A DNA stretch of 64,000 nucleotides, taken from assembly GCF_003260125.1 (NCBI RefSeq), contig NZ_QHKO01000008.1, positions 1-64,000 of the forward strand, given 5' to 3'. The stretch comes from Lujinxingia litoralis (GTDB taxonomy: Bacteria; Myxococcota_A; Bradymonadia; Bradymonadales; Bradymonadaceae). Each line of letters opens with the position of its first letter. Positions within the stretch are counted from its first letter, which is position 1. This document shows, piece after piece, positions 46,010 through 54,528 of the stretch. A program made the translations under genes and the position numbers. The notes under the pieces are model-generated. The model had not been told where the DNA came from, did not search any database, and was given only the letters and a program-made list of their open reading frames with translations.

Positions 46010-48670
46010 TCAGGGCTCGTCGCTGGCGAGGTGGATGAGGATGAGGCCCTGGTCGCCATCGACGGTGATGCGGTCGCCGGTCTGGATGCGTTCGGTGGCC
46101 TGGCGCGCGTTGACGACGGTGGGGATGCCGTACTCCCGGGCGACGATGCAGGAGTGGCTCAAGGGGCCGCCCAGGCTCATGACCACGCCGGCAGCGGTGA
46201 GAAAGAGGGGAGTCCAGCCCACGTCGGTGTAGGGGGCGACGAGGATCTCCCCGGGGCGGATGGTGGCGTCGTGGTCGGCCGGGTCGAGGATGACGCGGGC
46301 GATGCCGGTGACGCGCCCCGGGCTGCCGCCCAGGCCGCGGATCTCCCGGGTGCCGGTCGCACCCGGGGGGATGGGCTCGGGCTCTTCGGCGATGATCTCG
46401 TGGCCGCGTAGCAGGAAGGTGTCGGGAGGGTCGGGCAGGTGGCGGAAGTGGTCGTAGAGGCCCTGACGGGTGAGCACGCGCAGGCGGTAGGTGCTGGCCA
46501 GATGGGGGGCCTGAAGCCAGTCCCGGAGTTCGGCGTAGGTCAGGAAGAAGACCTCGTCGGGGGTGGAGAGGATGTGGTGGTCGCAGAGGCGCCGGCCGCA
46601 CTCCAGGAAGAAGCGGCGGTAGAGGTCGAGGGCGTCGACGACGCGATCGCGCATGTACTCGCGCTGGCGCGCGTTGGCGCGGGTAAGACCGACGATGGCC
46701 GAGAGGGTTTTGCCGGCCAGGGCGGGCATGCGCTCGGTGTTGAGGCGCTGGCGGTTGCGCTTTTGTTCGCGCATCACCTCGATGGGGCTGGGGAGGTGGG
46801 GGGCGTCGATGAAGCTGCGCAGGACCTCGAAGAGAAAGCGCATGTCTTCGCGCCAGCGCGGGGTGGCCAGCTCGGCTTCGCGGGGGGCGCGGTGGCCGTA
46901 GTGGCGTCGGAAGGCGTCGAGTTCGACCAGGAACATGGCCACATCGTCGTGCTGGGCCTGGGCCTGGAGGGCGTCGTGGACCTGGGCGGGGTCATGCGTG
47001 CTGATGATGTTGCGCAGGCGCAGGGAGCGTCGGGCGATGCGGCCCAGATCCAGCAGGGCCAGGCCGGGTTCGGCGCTCTTGACGTCGAGGCCGGCGATGA
47101 AGTCGCGGGGGGTGCGCGGGGTCTCGGGGTTGTGCTGGTGGGTCAGGCGCAGGGCTTCGCCGGTGAGGGCGTAGCTCATCAGGAAGTTGGAGCTGACCGA
47201 GAGCATGATCAGGCCGGTGCGATCAAAGAGCGCGTCGACGTGATCGAGTTCTTTTTGCAGCTCGGCGGTGGAGAGCTGGCTTAAGTCGCGATCGAAGAAT
47301 TCTTCGACGCGGGCGGTGAAGTAGCGGCCCCAGAGGGGGGCCACCAGGGGCATGGAGATCTGGGCGCCGAGGATTTTGGGGATGGTGGTGGGCAGGCGTT
47401 TGAAGAAGTCGCGTTTGGAGCGTTGCTGGTAGATGTCGCGGACCAGCTCGACGCCGCCCCCGCCGGCCATCTCAAAGAGGCGTTCGGGGCTGAGCAGAGG
47501 GATGCCGCTGGCGATGCTCATGAACTGGGAGAGGTTGAGGTAGATGCGTCCTTTGAAGGCGCGGACCAGGTCGGCATCCTCGGGCAGGGTCAGGCCCAGG
47601 GTGGCAAAGGCGGTCTGGAAGCCGCGTCGGCTAAAACTCTCCAGGATGCTCCAGGTCATGGGGGTGGCCACGCCGGGGAGGGCTTCGCCGACGTTGGTGT
47701 TGGTCCAGACCTCTTCGGGGGGAGTGGGGGAGGCGCCGGCGGCGGTGATCGGCCGGGCCTGCACAAAGAAGAGGCGCGGGTGATGGGGGGTGTCTTCGGT
47801 GAAGGCGTAGGCCCACTCCACGTCGACCGGCAGGCCGAAGGCGTGTTCGATGCCGCGGGCGGCGCTGGCGAGCTCGACGAGCTGCTCGGGGCTCAACAGG
47901 CTCTTATGGTCGGGGGAGGCGTCGGTGCCGCGGGCGGTGACGTGACGGCGGACGTAGCCGGAGTGCTTGTCGAGGTAGTGGGTTTCGGAGTCCTGTCCCA
48001 GGACGACGGCTTCTCCCAGGCCGGTGGTGGTGCTGACGACGACTTCGTTTTCGTCGCCGCTCAAGGGGTTGAGCGAGAAGAAGACGCCGGCGGTGTCGGG
48101 CTCGAGCATGGCCTGGATGACAACGGCCATGGGGTCGAGGGTGAGCATGATGTTGTCGCGGGCCTCGTAGACCAGGCGTTCCAGGCGCAGGACGCTGGCC
48201 CAGACCTGGCGCAGGGCGTCGAGGACGCCCTGGGTGCCCTGGATGTTGAGCAGGGTGAGGCCCTGTCCGGCGAAGGAGCGTTGGGCGCTGTCTTCGCCGG
48301 CAGCCGAGGAGCGCACGGCCCAGCGGGAGGCGCCCAGAGAGGCCATGCGGGCCTCGATCTCTTCGACGAGGGTGCGCGGCAGGGGGGCGTGGAGGATGGC
48401 CTGGCGCAGGCTCTCCAGGTCGGGGGATTCGAGGCTTAAGGGGAGGAGGGCGGCTTCGAAGGCTTCGGTGGTGACGCAGAAGGCGTCGGGGACCGAGAAG
48501 CCGGCGCTGTTCAGCTGCCAGAGACCGTAGGCTTTGCCGCCGACACGTTGCCGGCTGATGGCGCGGGGGCCCTCGGGTCCGCCCAGGCTTAAGGTCCAGC
48601 TGGAGGGCGCGTGGGGCTGGCGCTCGGGGCCGAAGCGGACGATGGGATCATTTGGAGTGGAGCGATTCAT
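46010..48670 (-). CDS. Rifampicin-phosphotransferase-like PEP-utilising enzyme
   Basis: 886 aa. Residues 30-320 are a pyruvate/phosphate dikinase-type ATP-grasp domain (VGGKAYGLWQLNSAGFSVP, WAVRSSAAGEDSAQRSFAGQ, FFVQARPI). Residues about 325-740 form a large helical middle region. The C-terminus is a swivelling phosphohistidine domain with GGPLSHSCIVAREYGIPTVV. This three-part layout and length match rifampicin phosphotransferase (Rph) better than PEP synthase or PPDK, since no C-terminal TIM barrel follows. Whether it inactivates rifamycins or another small molecule is unknown. It overlaps cutA by 23 bases. Confidence 0.75.
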   Translation of the reverse strand: MNRSTPNDPIVRFGPERQPHAPSSWTLSLGGPEGPRAISRQRVGGKAYGLWQLNSAGFSVPDAFCVTTEAFEAALLPLSLESPDLESLRQAILHAPLPRTLVEEIEARMASLGASRWAVRSSAAGEDSAQRSFAGQGLTLLNIQGTQGVLDALRQVWASVLRLERLVYEARDNIMLTLDPMAVVIQAMLEPDTAGVFFSLNPLSGDENEVVVSTTTGLGEAVVLGQDSETHYLDKHSGYVRRHVTARGTDASPDHKSLLSPEQLVELASAARGIEHAFGLPVDVEWAYAFTEDTPHHPRLFFVQARPITAAGASPTPPEEVWTNTNVGEALPGVATPMTWSILESFSRRGFQTAFATLGLTLPEDADLVRAFKGRIYLNLSQFMSIASGIPLLSPERLFEMAGGGGVELVRDIYQQRSKRDFFKRLPTTIPKILGAQISMPLVAPLWGRYFTARVEEFFDRDLSQLSTAELQKELDHVDALFDRTGLIMLSVSSNFLMSYALTGEALRLTHQHNPETPRTPRDFIAGLDVKSAEPGLALLDLGRIARRSLRLRNIISTHDPAQVHDALQAQAQHDDVAMFLVELDAFRRHYGHRAPREAELATPRWREDMRFLFEVLRSFIDAPHLPSPIEVMREQKRNRQRLNTERMPALAGKTLSAIVGLTRANARQREYMRDRVVDALDLYRRFFLECGRRLCDHHILSTPDEVFFLTYAELRDWLQAPHLASTYRLRVLTRQGLYDHFRHLPDPPDTFLLRGHEIIAEEPEPIPPGATGTREIRGLGGSPGRVTGIARVILDPADHDATIRPGEILVAPYTDVGWTPLFLTAAGVVMSLGGPLSHSCIVAREYGIPTVVNARQATERIQTGDRITVDGDQGLILIHLASDEP

Positions 48671-48962
48671 GAACCCAACTCTGGTAGGCGGAGGCGACGT
48701 GCGCGCTGTCCAGGGCGATGATTTCGGGGACGGAGTAGGGGTGGAGCTCGGCCAGGCGAGTGGCCAGTTCGGGATAGCGCTCGGGAGAGGTTTTGATCAA
48801 GAGGGTATGTTCCTGATCGACGCAGAGCTCGCCCTCCCAGCGGTAGATGCTGGTGATGTTGGGGATGATGTTGACGCAGGCGGCCAGGCCTTCTTCGACC
48901 AGCTGTTGGGCCAGGGGCTGCGCGGCGTCGGGGGGGCAGTTGCAGAGGACGAGCTGGACCAT
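48648..48962 (-). CDS. cutA: CutA1-like divalent-ion tolerance protein
   Basis: 104 aa, normal for CutA. Motifs: VLCNCPPDAAQPLAQQLVEE, LAACVNIIPNITSIYRWEGE, LLIKTSPERYPELATRLAEL and HPYSVPEIIALD. It forms trimers related to PII; the metal-tolerance role is historical and its true function is unsettled. It lies two bases behind the TetR gene and overlaps the rph-like gene, so all three are probably co-transcribed. Confidence 0.93.
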   Translation of the reverse strand: MVQLVLCNCPPDAAQPLAQQLVEEGLAACVNIIPNITSIYRWEGELCVDQEHTLLIKTSPERYPELATRLAELHPYSVPEIIALDSAHVASAYQSWVHESLHSK

Positions 48963-48964
48963 GA

Positions 48965-49663
48965 TCAGGCCTTGAGCGGGAGGGCGGCGTCGGTGGGCTG
49001 CTCTTCGTCTTCGGGGACTCCGGCGCGGGAGGCCGGGCCGATGGCCTCCAGGGTGCCGGTGAGGAAGTGCATGACCAGGTGGTCGACGATCGCGCGGGGC
49101 TCGACCTCGTTGAGGGTGCCGTAGACCACGCGTTCCATGATGACGCGCTCGACCATGCCGATGGTCATGGAGGCCAGGATGGTGAAGTCCATCGGGGCGA
49201 TGAGGCCGCGCTGGCAGAGGATGCGGTTGAAGTCGGAGAGCATCGCCTGGAGGGTTTCGTAGAAGTGGCGAATGAGCTCGTTGAGTTCGGGGGCCACGGC
49301 CATGGCTTCGTTGAAGAAGATGGCGGTGGAGAGCTCGTGGTTGAGGAGCTCATGGGTGAGCATGAGACCGACGCGGGTGAGTTCATCGCGGAGGTCTTCG
49401 CGGGAGTCGATGGCGCCGGGCTCCCAGCTGGCGACGGTGGTGACGACGCGTTCAAGGAAGTCGCTGATGATCTCGGCGAAGAGCTGCTGTTTGCCCTCGA
49501 AGTAGAGGTAGAAAGTGCCCTGGGCGACGCCGACTTTTTTGACGATCTGGGAGACACGGGCGGCGTGGTAGCCGTGCTCGTGAAAGATCTCGATGGCGGC
49601 CTGCTTGAGCTCATCGCGGCGTTCGTCGCGACGGGCCTGTCGGCGTTGGTGTCTGGCACTCAT
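48965..49663 (-). CDS. TetR-family transcriptional regulator
   Basis: 232 aa. The N-terminal helix-turn-helix reads AAIEIFHEHGYHAARVSQIV and VGVAQGTFYLYFEGKQQLFA, a clear TetR signature. The C-terminal ligand-binding domain is all-helical. The start at 49663 (MSARHQRRQARRDERR) is preferred over upstream Met codons because the family region begins here. Located between the phosphatase and cutA genes on the same strand; the ligand is unknown, and the neighbouring rph-like enzyme makes a drug-like effector conceivable. Confidence 0.85.
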   Translation of the reverse strand: MSARHQRRQARRDERRDELKQAAIEIFHEHGYHAARVSQIVKKVGVAQGTFYLYFEGKQQLFAEIISDFLERVVTTVASWEPGAIDSREDLRDELTRVGLMLTHELLNHELSTAIFFNEAMAVAPELNELIRHFYETLQAMLSDFNRILCQRGLIAPMDFTILASMTIGMVERVIMERVVYGTLNEVEPRAIVDHLVMHFLTGTLEAIGPASRAGVPEDEEQPTDAALPLKA

Positions 49664-49694
49664 AGGCATTTCCGGGGGCGGTGGGCAGCGGGTG

Positions 49695-51026
49695 TCAGTC
49701 GGCCAGGATATGTTCAATGCGAGCGAAGTCGCCGTCGTGGGCGGCGGGCTCGATCTCCAGGAGGTGTGTCATCAGAGCGTAGAGGTCTACGATATGGAGG
49801 GTTTCGGACTCAAGGCCGGAGTGGAAGGCGGGGCCGTGCGCGGCGAAGAAAGCGTGCATGTCCTGGAAGTCCGGATCGTAGCCGTGGCCGCCTTTGTTGA
49901 TGCCGATATTATCGAGGATGTACTGGTTGGCGATGGAGTAGGGCGGGTCGGCGATCATGACGAGCTCGGGGATGCGCTCGTGGTGGGTGTATCGCAGGCG
50001 CTCGGGGATCTCTTCTTTTTTGTAGACGGTGTAGTTCTCTTCGGCGGCTTTGAGGGCCTGGTAGACCGCGTCGGATTTGCCGGGGTCGGGGATGATGGTG
50101 GCCACGGGGGTCCATTCAACAACGAAGACATCGCTTAAGTCGATGATGTGATCCAGGCGGATGACCTTGTCGGGGTCGAGGGCGGTCATGCCGTGGTCGC
50201 TGACCAGGAGGATGTTGATGTCGGGCCAGATGCCGGCCGCCTCCAGCTGGTCGATGAGGTAGCCCAGGTTGGCGTCGGCTTCCTGGAGTTCGTTGAAGAG
50301 GCGCGAGCCGCGGGGGCCCTGGCTGTGTCCGACGGAGTCGAGGTCGGAGAAGTAGAGGGTGGCGAAGTCGACAGGATCGTCGGCCGAGAGCCATTGCACG
50401 ACCTGGTCGATGCGTTCACGGGCCGGGGTCTGGTAGTTGTAGGGGACCCAGTGGGAGGGGCGAGTGCCCTGGATTTCGGCTTCGGAGCCGACCCAGAAGT
50501 AGGTGCCGGTGCGTTTGCCCTGGGTTTCGGCGGTGACCCAGATGGGTTCGCCGCCCCACCAGCGGGACTGGCCGAGTTTCTCGGCGTCGCTCATGCGGAG
50601 CATGTCGCCGGTGGCCGGATCGCGCACGGTGTTGCCGGTGATGCCGTGGTTTTCGGCGTAGAGGCCGGTGACGATGGCATAGAGGTTGACGAAGGTCTTG
50701 GAGGGGAAGACCGGCTGGAGGGATTCGGCGAGGACGCCGTTGGCGATGAGGCGGTCGAAGTTGGGGGTGGGGGCCAGGCTTAAGTAGTCGGGGCGAAAGC
50801 CATCAAAGCCGATGAGGAGGGTGGGGACGCGTGCGGCGTCCGGGCTGTTCTCATCGGTGTCCTCGTCGGGGGTGTGCGCGTCATCGCCGGAGGTGTCGGC
50901 GTCCTGGTGGGAGAGCGAGGCGTCGAGGCCGGGGTCGTCGGCCGGGGCTTCGGAGCAGGCCGGGGAGCCCAGGAGCAGGAGGGTGGCGAGGAGCGCGAGG
51001 AGCCGGGAGGCAGAGGGGGACATCAT
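49695..51026 (-). CDS. Nucleotide pyrophosphatase/phosphodiesterase-type lipoprotein
   Basis: 443 aa of the alkaline-phosphatase superfamily. Motifs: LLIGFDGFRPDYLSL (first metal site), FPSKTFVNLYAIVTGLY with the nucleophile threonine, ENHGITGN, and LLVSDHGMTALD with metal ligands. The N-terminus is a signal peptide ending near SPAC, probably a lipobox, followed by an Asp-rich linker (DASLSHQDADTSGDDAHTPD). It therefore acts outside the inner membrane on phosphodiesters. Start chosen at 51026, where two Met codons precede the signal. The TetR gene begins 31 bases after its stop. Confidence 0.85.
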   Translation of the reverse strand: MMSPSASRLLALLATLLLLGSPACSEAPADDPGLDASLSHQDADTSGDDAHTPDEDTDENSPDAARVPTLLIGFDGFRPDYLSLAPTPNFDRLIANGVLAESLQPVFPSKTFVNLYAIVTGLYAENHGITGNTVRDPATGDMLRMSDAEKLGQSRWWGGEPIWVTAETQGKRTGTYFWVGSEAEIQGTRPSHWVPYNYQTPARERIDQVVQWLSADDPVDFATLYFSDLDSVGHSQGPRGSRLFNELQEADANLGYLIDQLEAAGIWPDINILLVSDHGMTALDPDKVIRLDHIIDLSDVFVVEWTPVATIIPDPGKSDAVYQALKAAEENYTVYKKEEIPERLRYTHHERIPELVMIADPPYSIANQYILDNIGINKGGHGYDPDFQDMHAFFAAHGPAFHSGLESETLHIVDLYALMTHLLEIEPAAHDGDFARIEHILAD

Positions 51027-51142
51027 GGAGGAGCTCACAGAAAGGCAAAGCCGGCCAGGGGGGGATGGAGGGCGCATCTTGCGAGATTTAGAGAGGGCGC
51101 GCAACCGGGGGCGCAAGGCCGCCCCGAGGGTGCGCGGGCGAC

Positions 51143-51883
51143 TCAGGCGCGGCGCTGGAACCAGGCCAGGTATTCGATGTTTCCGGCCGGACCGTGGACG
51201 GGGCAGTCGATGCCCTTGAGGTGGTGCATGCCGTGGGCGCGGGCCTGGTCGATGACGCGCTCGATGGCGCCCTGGCGCGCGTCGAGGTCGCGCACCACGC
51301 CGCCTTTACCGACGTTATCGGGGCCGACTTCGAACTGGGGCTTGATCAGGGCGATGAGGTCGGCCTCGGGTTTGAGAAAGCGCAGGGTGGCCGGGAGCAC
51401 CAGGTCGAGGGAGATGAAGGAGCAGTCGATCACGGCCAGGTCGCAGGGCTCGGGGATGAGCGCGGGGTCCAGGTGGCGGATGTTCTGCCGTTCCAGGTTG
51501 ATGACCCGGGGGTCCTGGCGGATTTTCCAGGCGAGTTGGCCGTAGCCGACGTCGACGGCATAGACGTTTCGGGCGTGGCGCTGGAGGACGCAGTCGGTGA
51601 AGCCGCCGGTGGAGGCGCCGACGTCGATGACGACTTTGTCGGTGCAGTCGTAATCAAAGGCGTCGAGGGCGGCCTGGAGTTTGAGGCCCCCGCGAGAGAC
51701 GAAGGGCAGGTTCTGGCCCTTGAGTTCGATGGCGGCGTCGGTGGGCACGCGGGTGCCGGCTTTATCGACGCGCTGGCCATTGACGAAGACGTCGCCGGCC
51801 ATGATGCGCGCCTGGGCGCGGGTACGGGTATCGACCAGCTCCCGGTCAACGAGGAGGCGGTCGATGCGCTCTTTTTGGGCCAT
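51143..51883 (-). CDS. tlyA: TlyA-family rRNA 2'-O-methyltransferase
   Basis: 246 aa. N-terminal S4 RNA-binding domain (RIDRLLVDRELVDTRTRAQA, GDVFVNGQRVDKAGT), then a FtsJ-like methyltransferase: VIDVGASTGGFTDCVLQ (SAM loop), VYAVDVGYGQLAWK and LAVIDCSFISL. TlyA methylates 16S/23S rRNA cytidines, which determines capreomycin sensitivity; homologues were once named haemolysin A. The start at 51883 gives the family N-terminus MAQKERIDRLLV. Confidence 0.93.
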   Translation of the reverse strand: MAQKERIDRLLVDRELVDTRTRAQARIMAGDVFVNGQRVDKAGTRVPTDAAIELKGQNLPFVSRGGLKLQAALDAFDYDCTDKVVIDVGASTGGFTDCVLQRHARNVYAVDVGYGQLAWKIRQDPRVINLERQNIRHLDPALIPEPCDLAVIDCSFISLDLVLPATLRFLKPEADLIALIKPQFEVGPDNVGKGGVVRDLDARQGAIERVIDQARAHGMHHLKGIDCPVHGPAGNIEYLAWFQRRA

Positions 51884-51911
51884 GGGTGGAGCCTTAACAG
51901 CGTGTGTGGGG

Positions 51912-54353
51912 TTAGCCGAGTTCGTCGTAGTTGTAGATGTCGGCCAGGAAGTGGGGGCGGCCCTCATCGTCGACGCGCACGGTGTAGTACTCGATGAAGA
52001 CGGGGACCTGGTGCTTAAGGAAGATCGGGTTGTAGTCGCCCTTCTCCAGGATGCGGTCGATGTCGGGGTTCTGGCCGTCGAGCTGCAGGAGGGTTTCGGC
52101 CATGTTCAGGGGCTGTTCCATGCGGATGCAGCCGTGGCTGAAGCCGCGAACCGGTCGCGAGAAGAGGGGTTTGTGGGGAGTGTCGTGGAGGTAGATGTCC
52201 TGGAGGTTGGGGAAGATGATTTTGACAAAGCCCAGGGCGTTGTCGCCGCCGGGGAGCATGCGGACGTACTCCCAGGTGCGTCCGGGGAAGGCGACCTCGT
52301 AGCCGTTGGCCTCGTACCAGGAGGGGATGTGGTCGGGGTTGGTAGTGGAGACATCGACCAGGCCGGTGTGCGGGTCGAGGTAGGGGAACTGGGCTCTGAA
52401 GCGAGCCAGGCCCTCTTCACCGGGGAAGTGGTGCTCGAGGATGCGGCGCAGGGCGTCGGTTTTGAACGCGCGCACGCGGCCGGCATCGGTGGAGCGCATG
52501 GTGGTGAGCGACTCGGTGGGGTCGGTGGCCGGGGCGGCGGGCTGCGCGGCGGCGGGCGTCGTGGGCTGAGCGGTGGGCTGCGCGGCGGCCGGGGGGCGTC
52601 CGACCATGCCGGGGGCGCGGTTGGCCGTGAGGGTGGGGGCCTGGGGGGCGCGCAGGGCGCCGGCGGCCGGGGCCAGGGCCGGGGCGGGTTTGGCGGAGGC
52701 CAACAGAGCGCTCAGGCGGGAGGCGTAGGCGCCGGTGACGTGTTTGTGGACCTTGGGGATGATGGATTCGGCCCGGATGCGCGGGGTGACGTTCCAGTAG
52801 GGGTTGTAGATGATGCGGTCGATGTAGGCCGCCAGCGTGGGGGTGCGGTTGGCGCGTTCGGCTTCGCCGGTGAGGGGGTTGACCTCTTTGTTGTTATTGC
52901 CGACGACGATGCCAAAGCGGAGCTTGCGCTCGTGCTCATGCCAGAGTTCGACGTTGAAGTCGGGGATGTTGACGAAGACGTACTGGTCGAATTCGTCGTG
53001 GGCGATGTTGGTGGAGCGCCAGCGCTTGATGTTGAGGGCGATCTGAGCCAGGCGGCGCTCGGCCGGGACGTTGAGCGAGCCCCAGAAGACCTTGTGGGGG
53101 CTTCCATTGGCGACCATCTGGTGGGTGTGCTGGTACTCGCGCACGGCGTCGACGAGGAGGTCGTCGTAGCGTTCATCGAGGGGGGCGTCGGCCGGGTAGA
53201 AGCCTTCGATCTGGAGGCGTTGTTTGAGGCTGGCGACGACCGGGGCGCTCTGGCCGGGTTTGAGGGAGCGAGGCGCGGGGACCTCTGGCCAGCCGCCGGC
53301 TTCGACGATGTCGCGGTAGCGGCGGAAGGCCTTGATCAGGCCCTGGTACTGGGGTTGTTGGGGGGGGATGGCGTCGACGCCGGCCCGGGCCTGCTCGGGG
53401 CCTTCGGCGTTGAGGGTGCTGGCCAGGGTGTCTTTGATGCCCTGGTGGAGGATCTGGGATTTGCGGGCGTTGGCGATGTCGGTGGCGACATGGGAGGCGC
53501 GTCGCCAGACCTGTCCGGCGCGGAAGGGGCCTTTGGCCTCGTCGGGGCGCGTGGAGCGGCTGTCGGGCTCGTTGTACTTATCCCAGTGGCGCTCGTGGAC
53601 GAAGATCTCTTTGAGGCGGAAGTGGCGCAGCTGGTGGGCGTAGCGGGCCAGGCCGGCGGCCAAAAGCTCTTCGAGCTGGACTTCGACGGCGACGACCTGG
53701 GCGGACTTCTGCTGGTAGGTCTGGAGGGCGTCGCGCAGGCGCGCGCCGCTGGGGGCGGCCAGAAGCGCTTCGGTGAGGCGCGCGTGGTTCTCGGGGGAGA
53801 GATCAAAGGCGGCGACCGGCTGCTCGGTGAGCCAGGCGCTGGCGAAGGCGATCTCGGCCTCGGTGGGCTGGAGCTCGTCGAAGTCGGCGTAGGCCTGTTT
53901 TTGGGTTTCGAGCTGGTCGAAGAGCCCGGCGATCTGGTCGAGCTGGTAGGGGGCCGGGTCGAGCTGGTGGTCTTCGACGAGCTGGAGGGCGTTCCAGACG
54001 GCTTCGCCGGCCGGGGTCAGCGCGGCGTTTTTGACGAGCGCGGGCTCGTAGTCGCGGGCCTGGTAGACCTGATCGACCAGGGTGGCGAAGGGGGGGGCGT
54101 CGGCCTGGGCGCGCTGGGCCGGGCTCTGGGCGGCGGCCGAGAGGCGCTCTTTGAGGGCCTGACTGGAGGCGGCCTGAGCGCTCTCCTGGCGGAGCGCTTC
54201 TTCGAGCGTGGGGGCCCATGACTGGGTGTAGCTCTGCGCGGCCTGGGGCTCGATGGTCGGTTCGGAGCAGGCGCTGAGCGTGAGCAGGCCAAGGGCCAGG
54301 GCGACGGTGTTGATTCGCCGGGCGATCGGTCGGCGTCGGGGGGTATGAGTCAT
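51912..54353 (-). CDS. Long L,D-transpeptidase lipoprotein (YcbB/LdtD type)
   Basis: 813 aa, longer than E. coli YcbB (about 615). The signal ends LLTLSACSE, a lipobox. A long helical N-terminal region (about 30-330) is followed by a peptidoglycan-binding-like segment (VASLKQRLQIEGFYPADAPL) and a YkuD domain. The catalytic motif is PVRGFSHGCIRMEQPLNMAE near 755. An alanine/proline/threonine-rich insertion (about 560-620) interrupts the YkuD domain. It makes 3-3 crosslinks in peptidoglycan. Starts at ATG 54353. The tlyA gene follows 28 bases later. Confidence 0.88.
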   Translation of the reverse strand: MTHTPRRRPIARRINTVALALGLLTLSACSEPTIEPQAAQSYTQSWAPTLEEALRQESAQAASSQALKERLSAAAQSPAQRAQADAPPFATLVDQVYQARDYEPALVKNAALTPAGEAVWNALQLVEDHQLDPAPYQLDQIAGLFDQLETQKQAYADFDELQPTEAEIAFASAWLTEQPVAAFDLSPENHARLTEALLAAPSGARLRDALQTYQQKSAQVVAVEVQLEELLAAGLARYAHQLRHFRLKEIFVHERHWDKYNEPDSRSTRPDEAKGPFRAGQVWRRASHVATDIANARKSQILHQGIKDTLASTLNAEGPEQARAGVDAIPPQQPQYQGLIKAFRRYRDIVEAGGWPEVPAPRSLKPGQSAPVVASLKQRLQIEGFYPADAPLDERYDDLLVDAVREYQHTHQMVANGSPHKVFWGSLNVPAERRLAQIALNIKRWRSTNIAHDEFDQYVFVNIPDFNVELWHEHERKLRFGIVVGNNNKEVNPLTGEAERANRTPTLAAYIDRIIYNPYWNVTPRIRAESIIPKVHKHVTGAYASRLSALLASAKPAPALAPAAGALRAPQAPTLTANRAPGMVGRPPAAAQPTAQPTTPAAAQPAAPATDPTESLTTMRSTDAGRVRAFKTDALRRILEHHFPGEEGLARFRAQFPYLDPHTGLVDVSTTNPDHIPSWYEANGYEVAFPGRTWEYVRMLPGGDNALGFVKIIFPNLQDIYLHDTPHKPLFSRPVRGFSHGCIRMEQPLNMAETLLQLDGQNPDIDRILEKGDYNPIFLKHQVPVFIEYYTVRVDDEGRPHFLADIYNYDELG

Positions 54354-54491
54354 GGGTATCTTGGCGCTTGAGATGCGCGGCAAAAGGGTGCCAGAAGAGG
54401 GCGATAAGGCATCGCGACTATAGATCAGGGGAGGCCGAAGATTAAGAAAACCTCAGGCGCTTTTGTGTAAAGTAAAGTCGCGGGGGGGAGC

Positions 54492-54514
54492 CCCCCGGAG
54501 GGGATCTCCGGGGG
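54492..54514 (-). terminator. Hairpin behind the OmpA-family gene
   Basis: CCCCCGGAG (54492-54500) and CTCCGGGGG (54506-54514) form a 9-bp stem with a 5-nt loop, 15 bases past the stop. No U tract follows on the minus strand. Confidence 0.4.
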
Positions 54515-54528
54515 CGGGAGTGGCCAGG

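Noticed and set aside
51681..54221. 846-residue plus-strand frame.
   Set aside because: It is antisense to the L,D-transpeptidase gene with its intact SHGC motif; valine/glycine-rich composition is typical of a GC-rich shadow frame.
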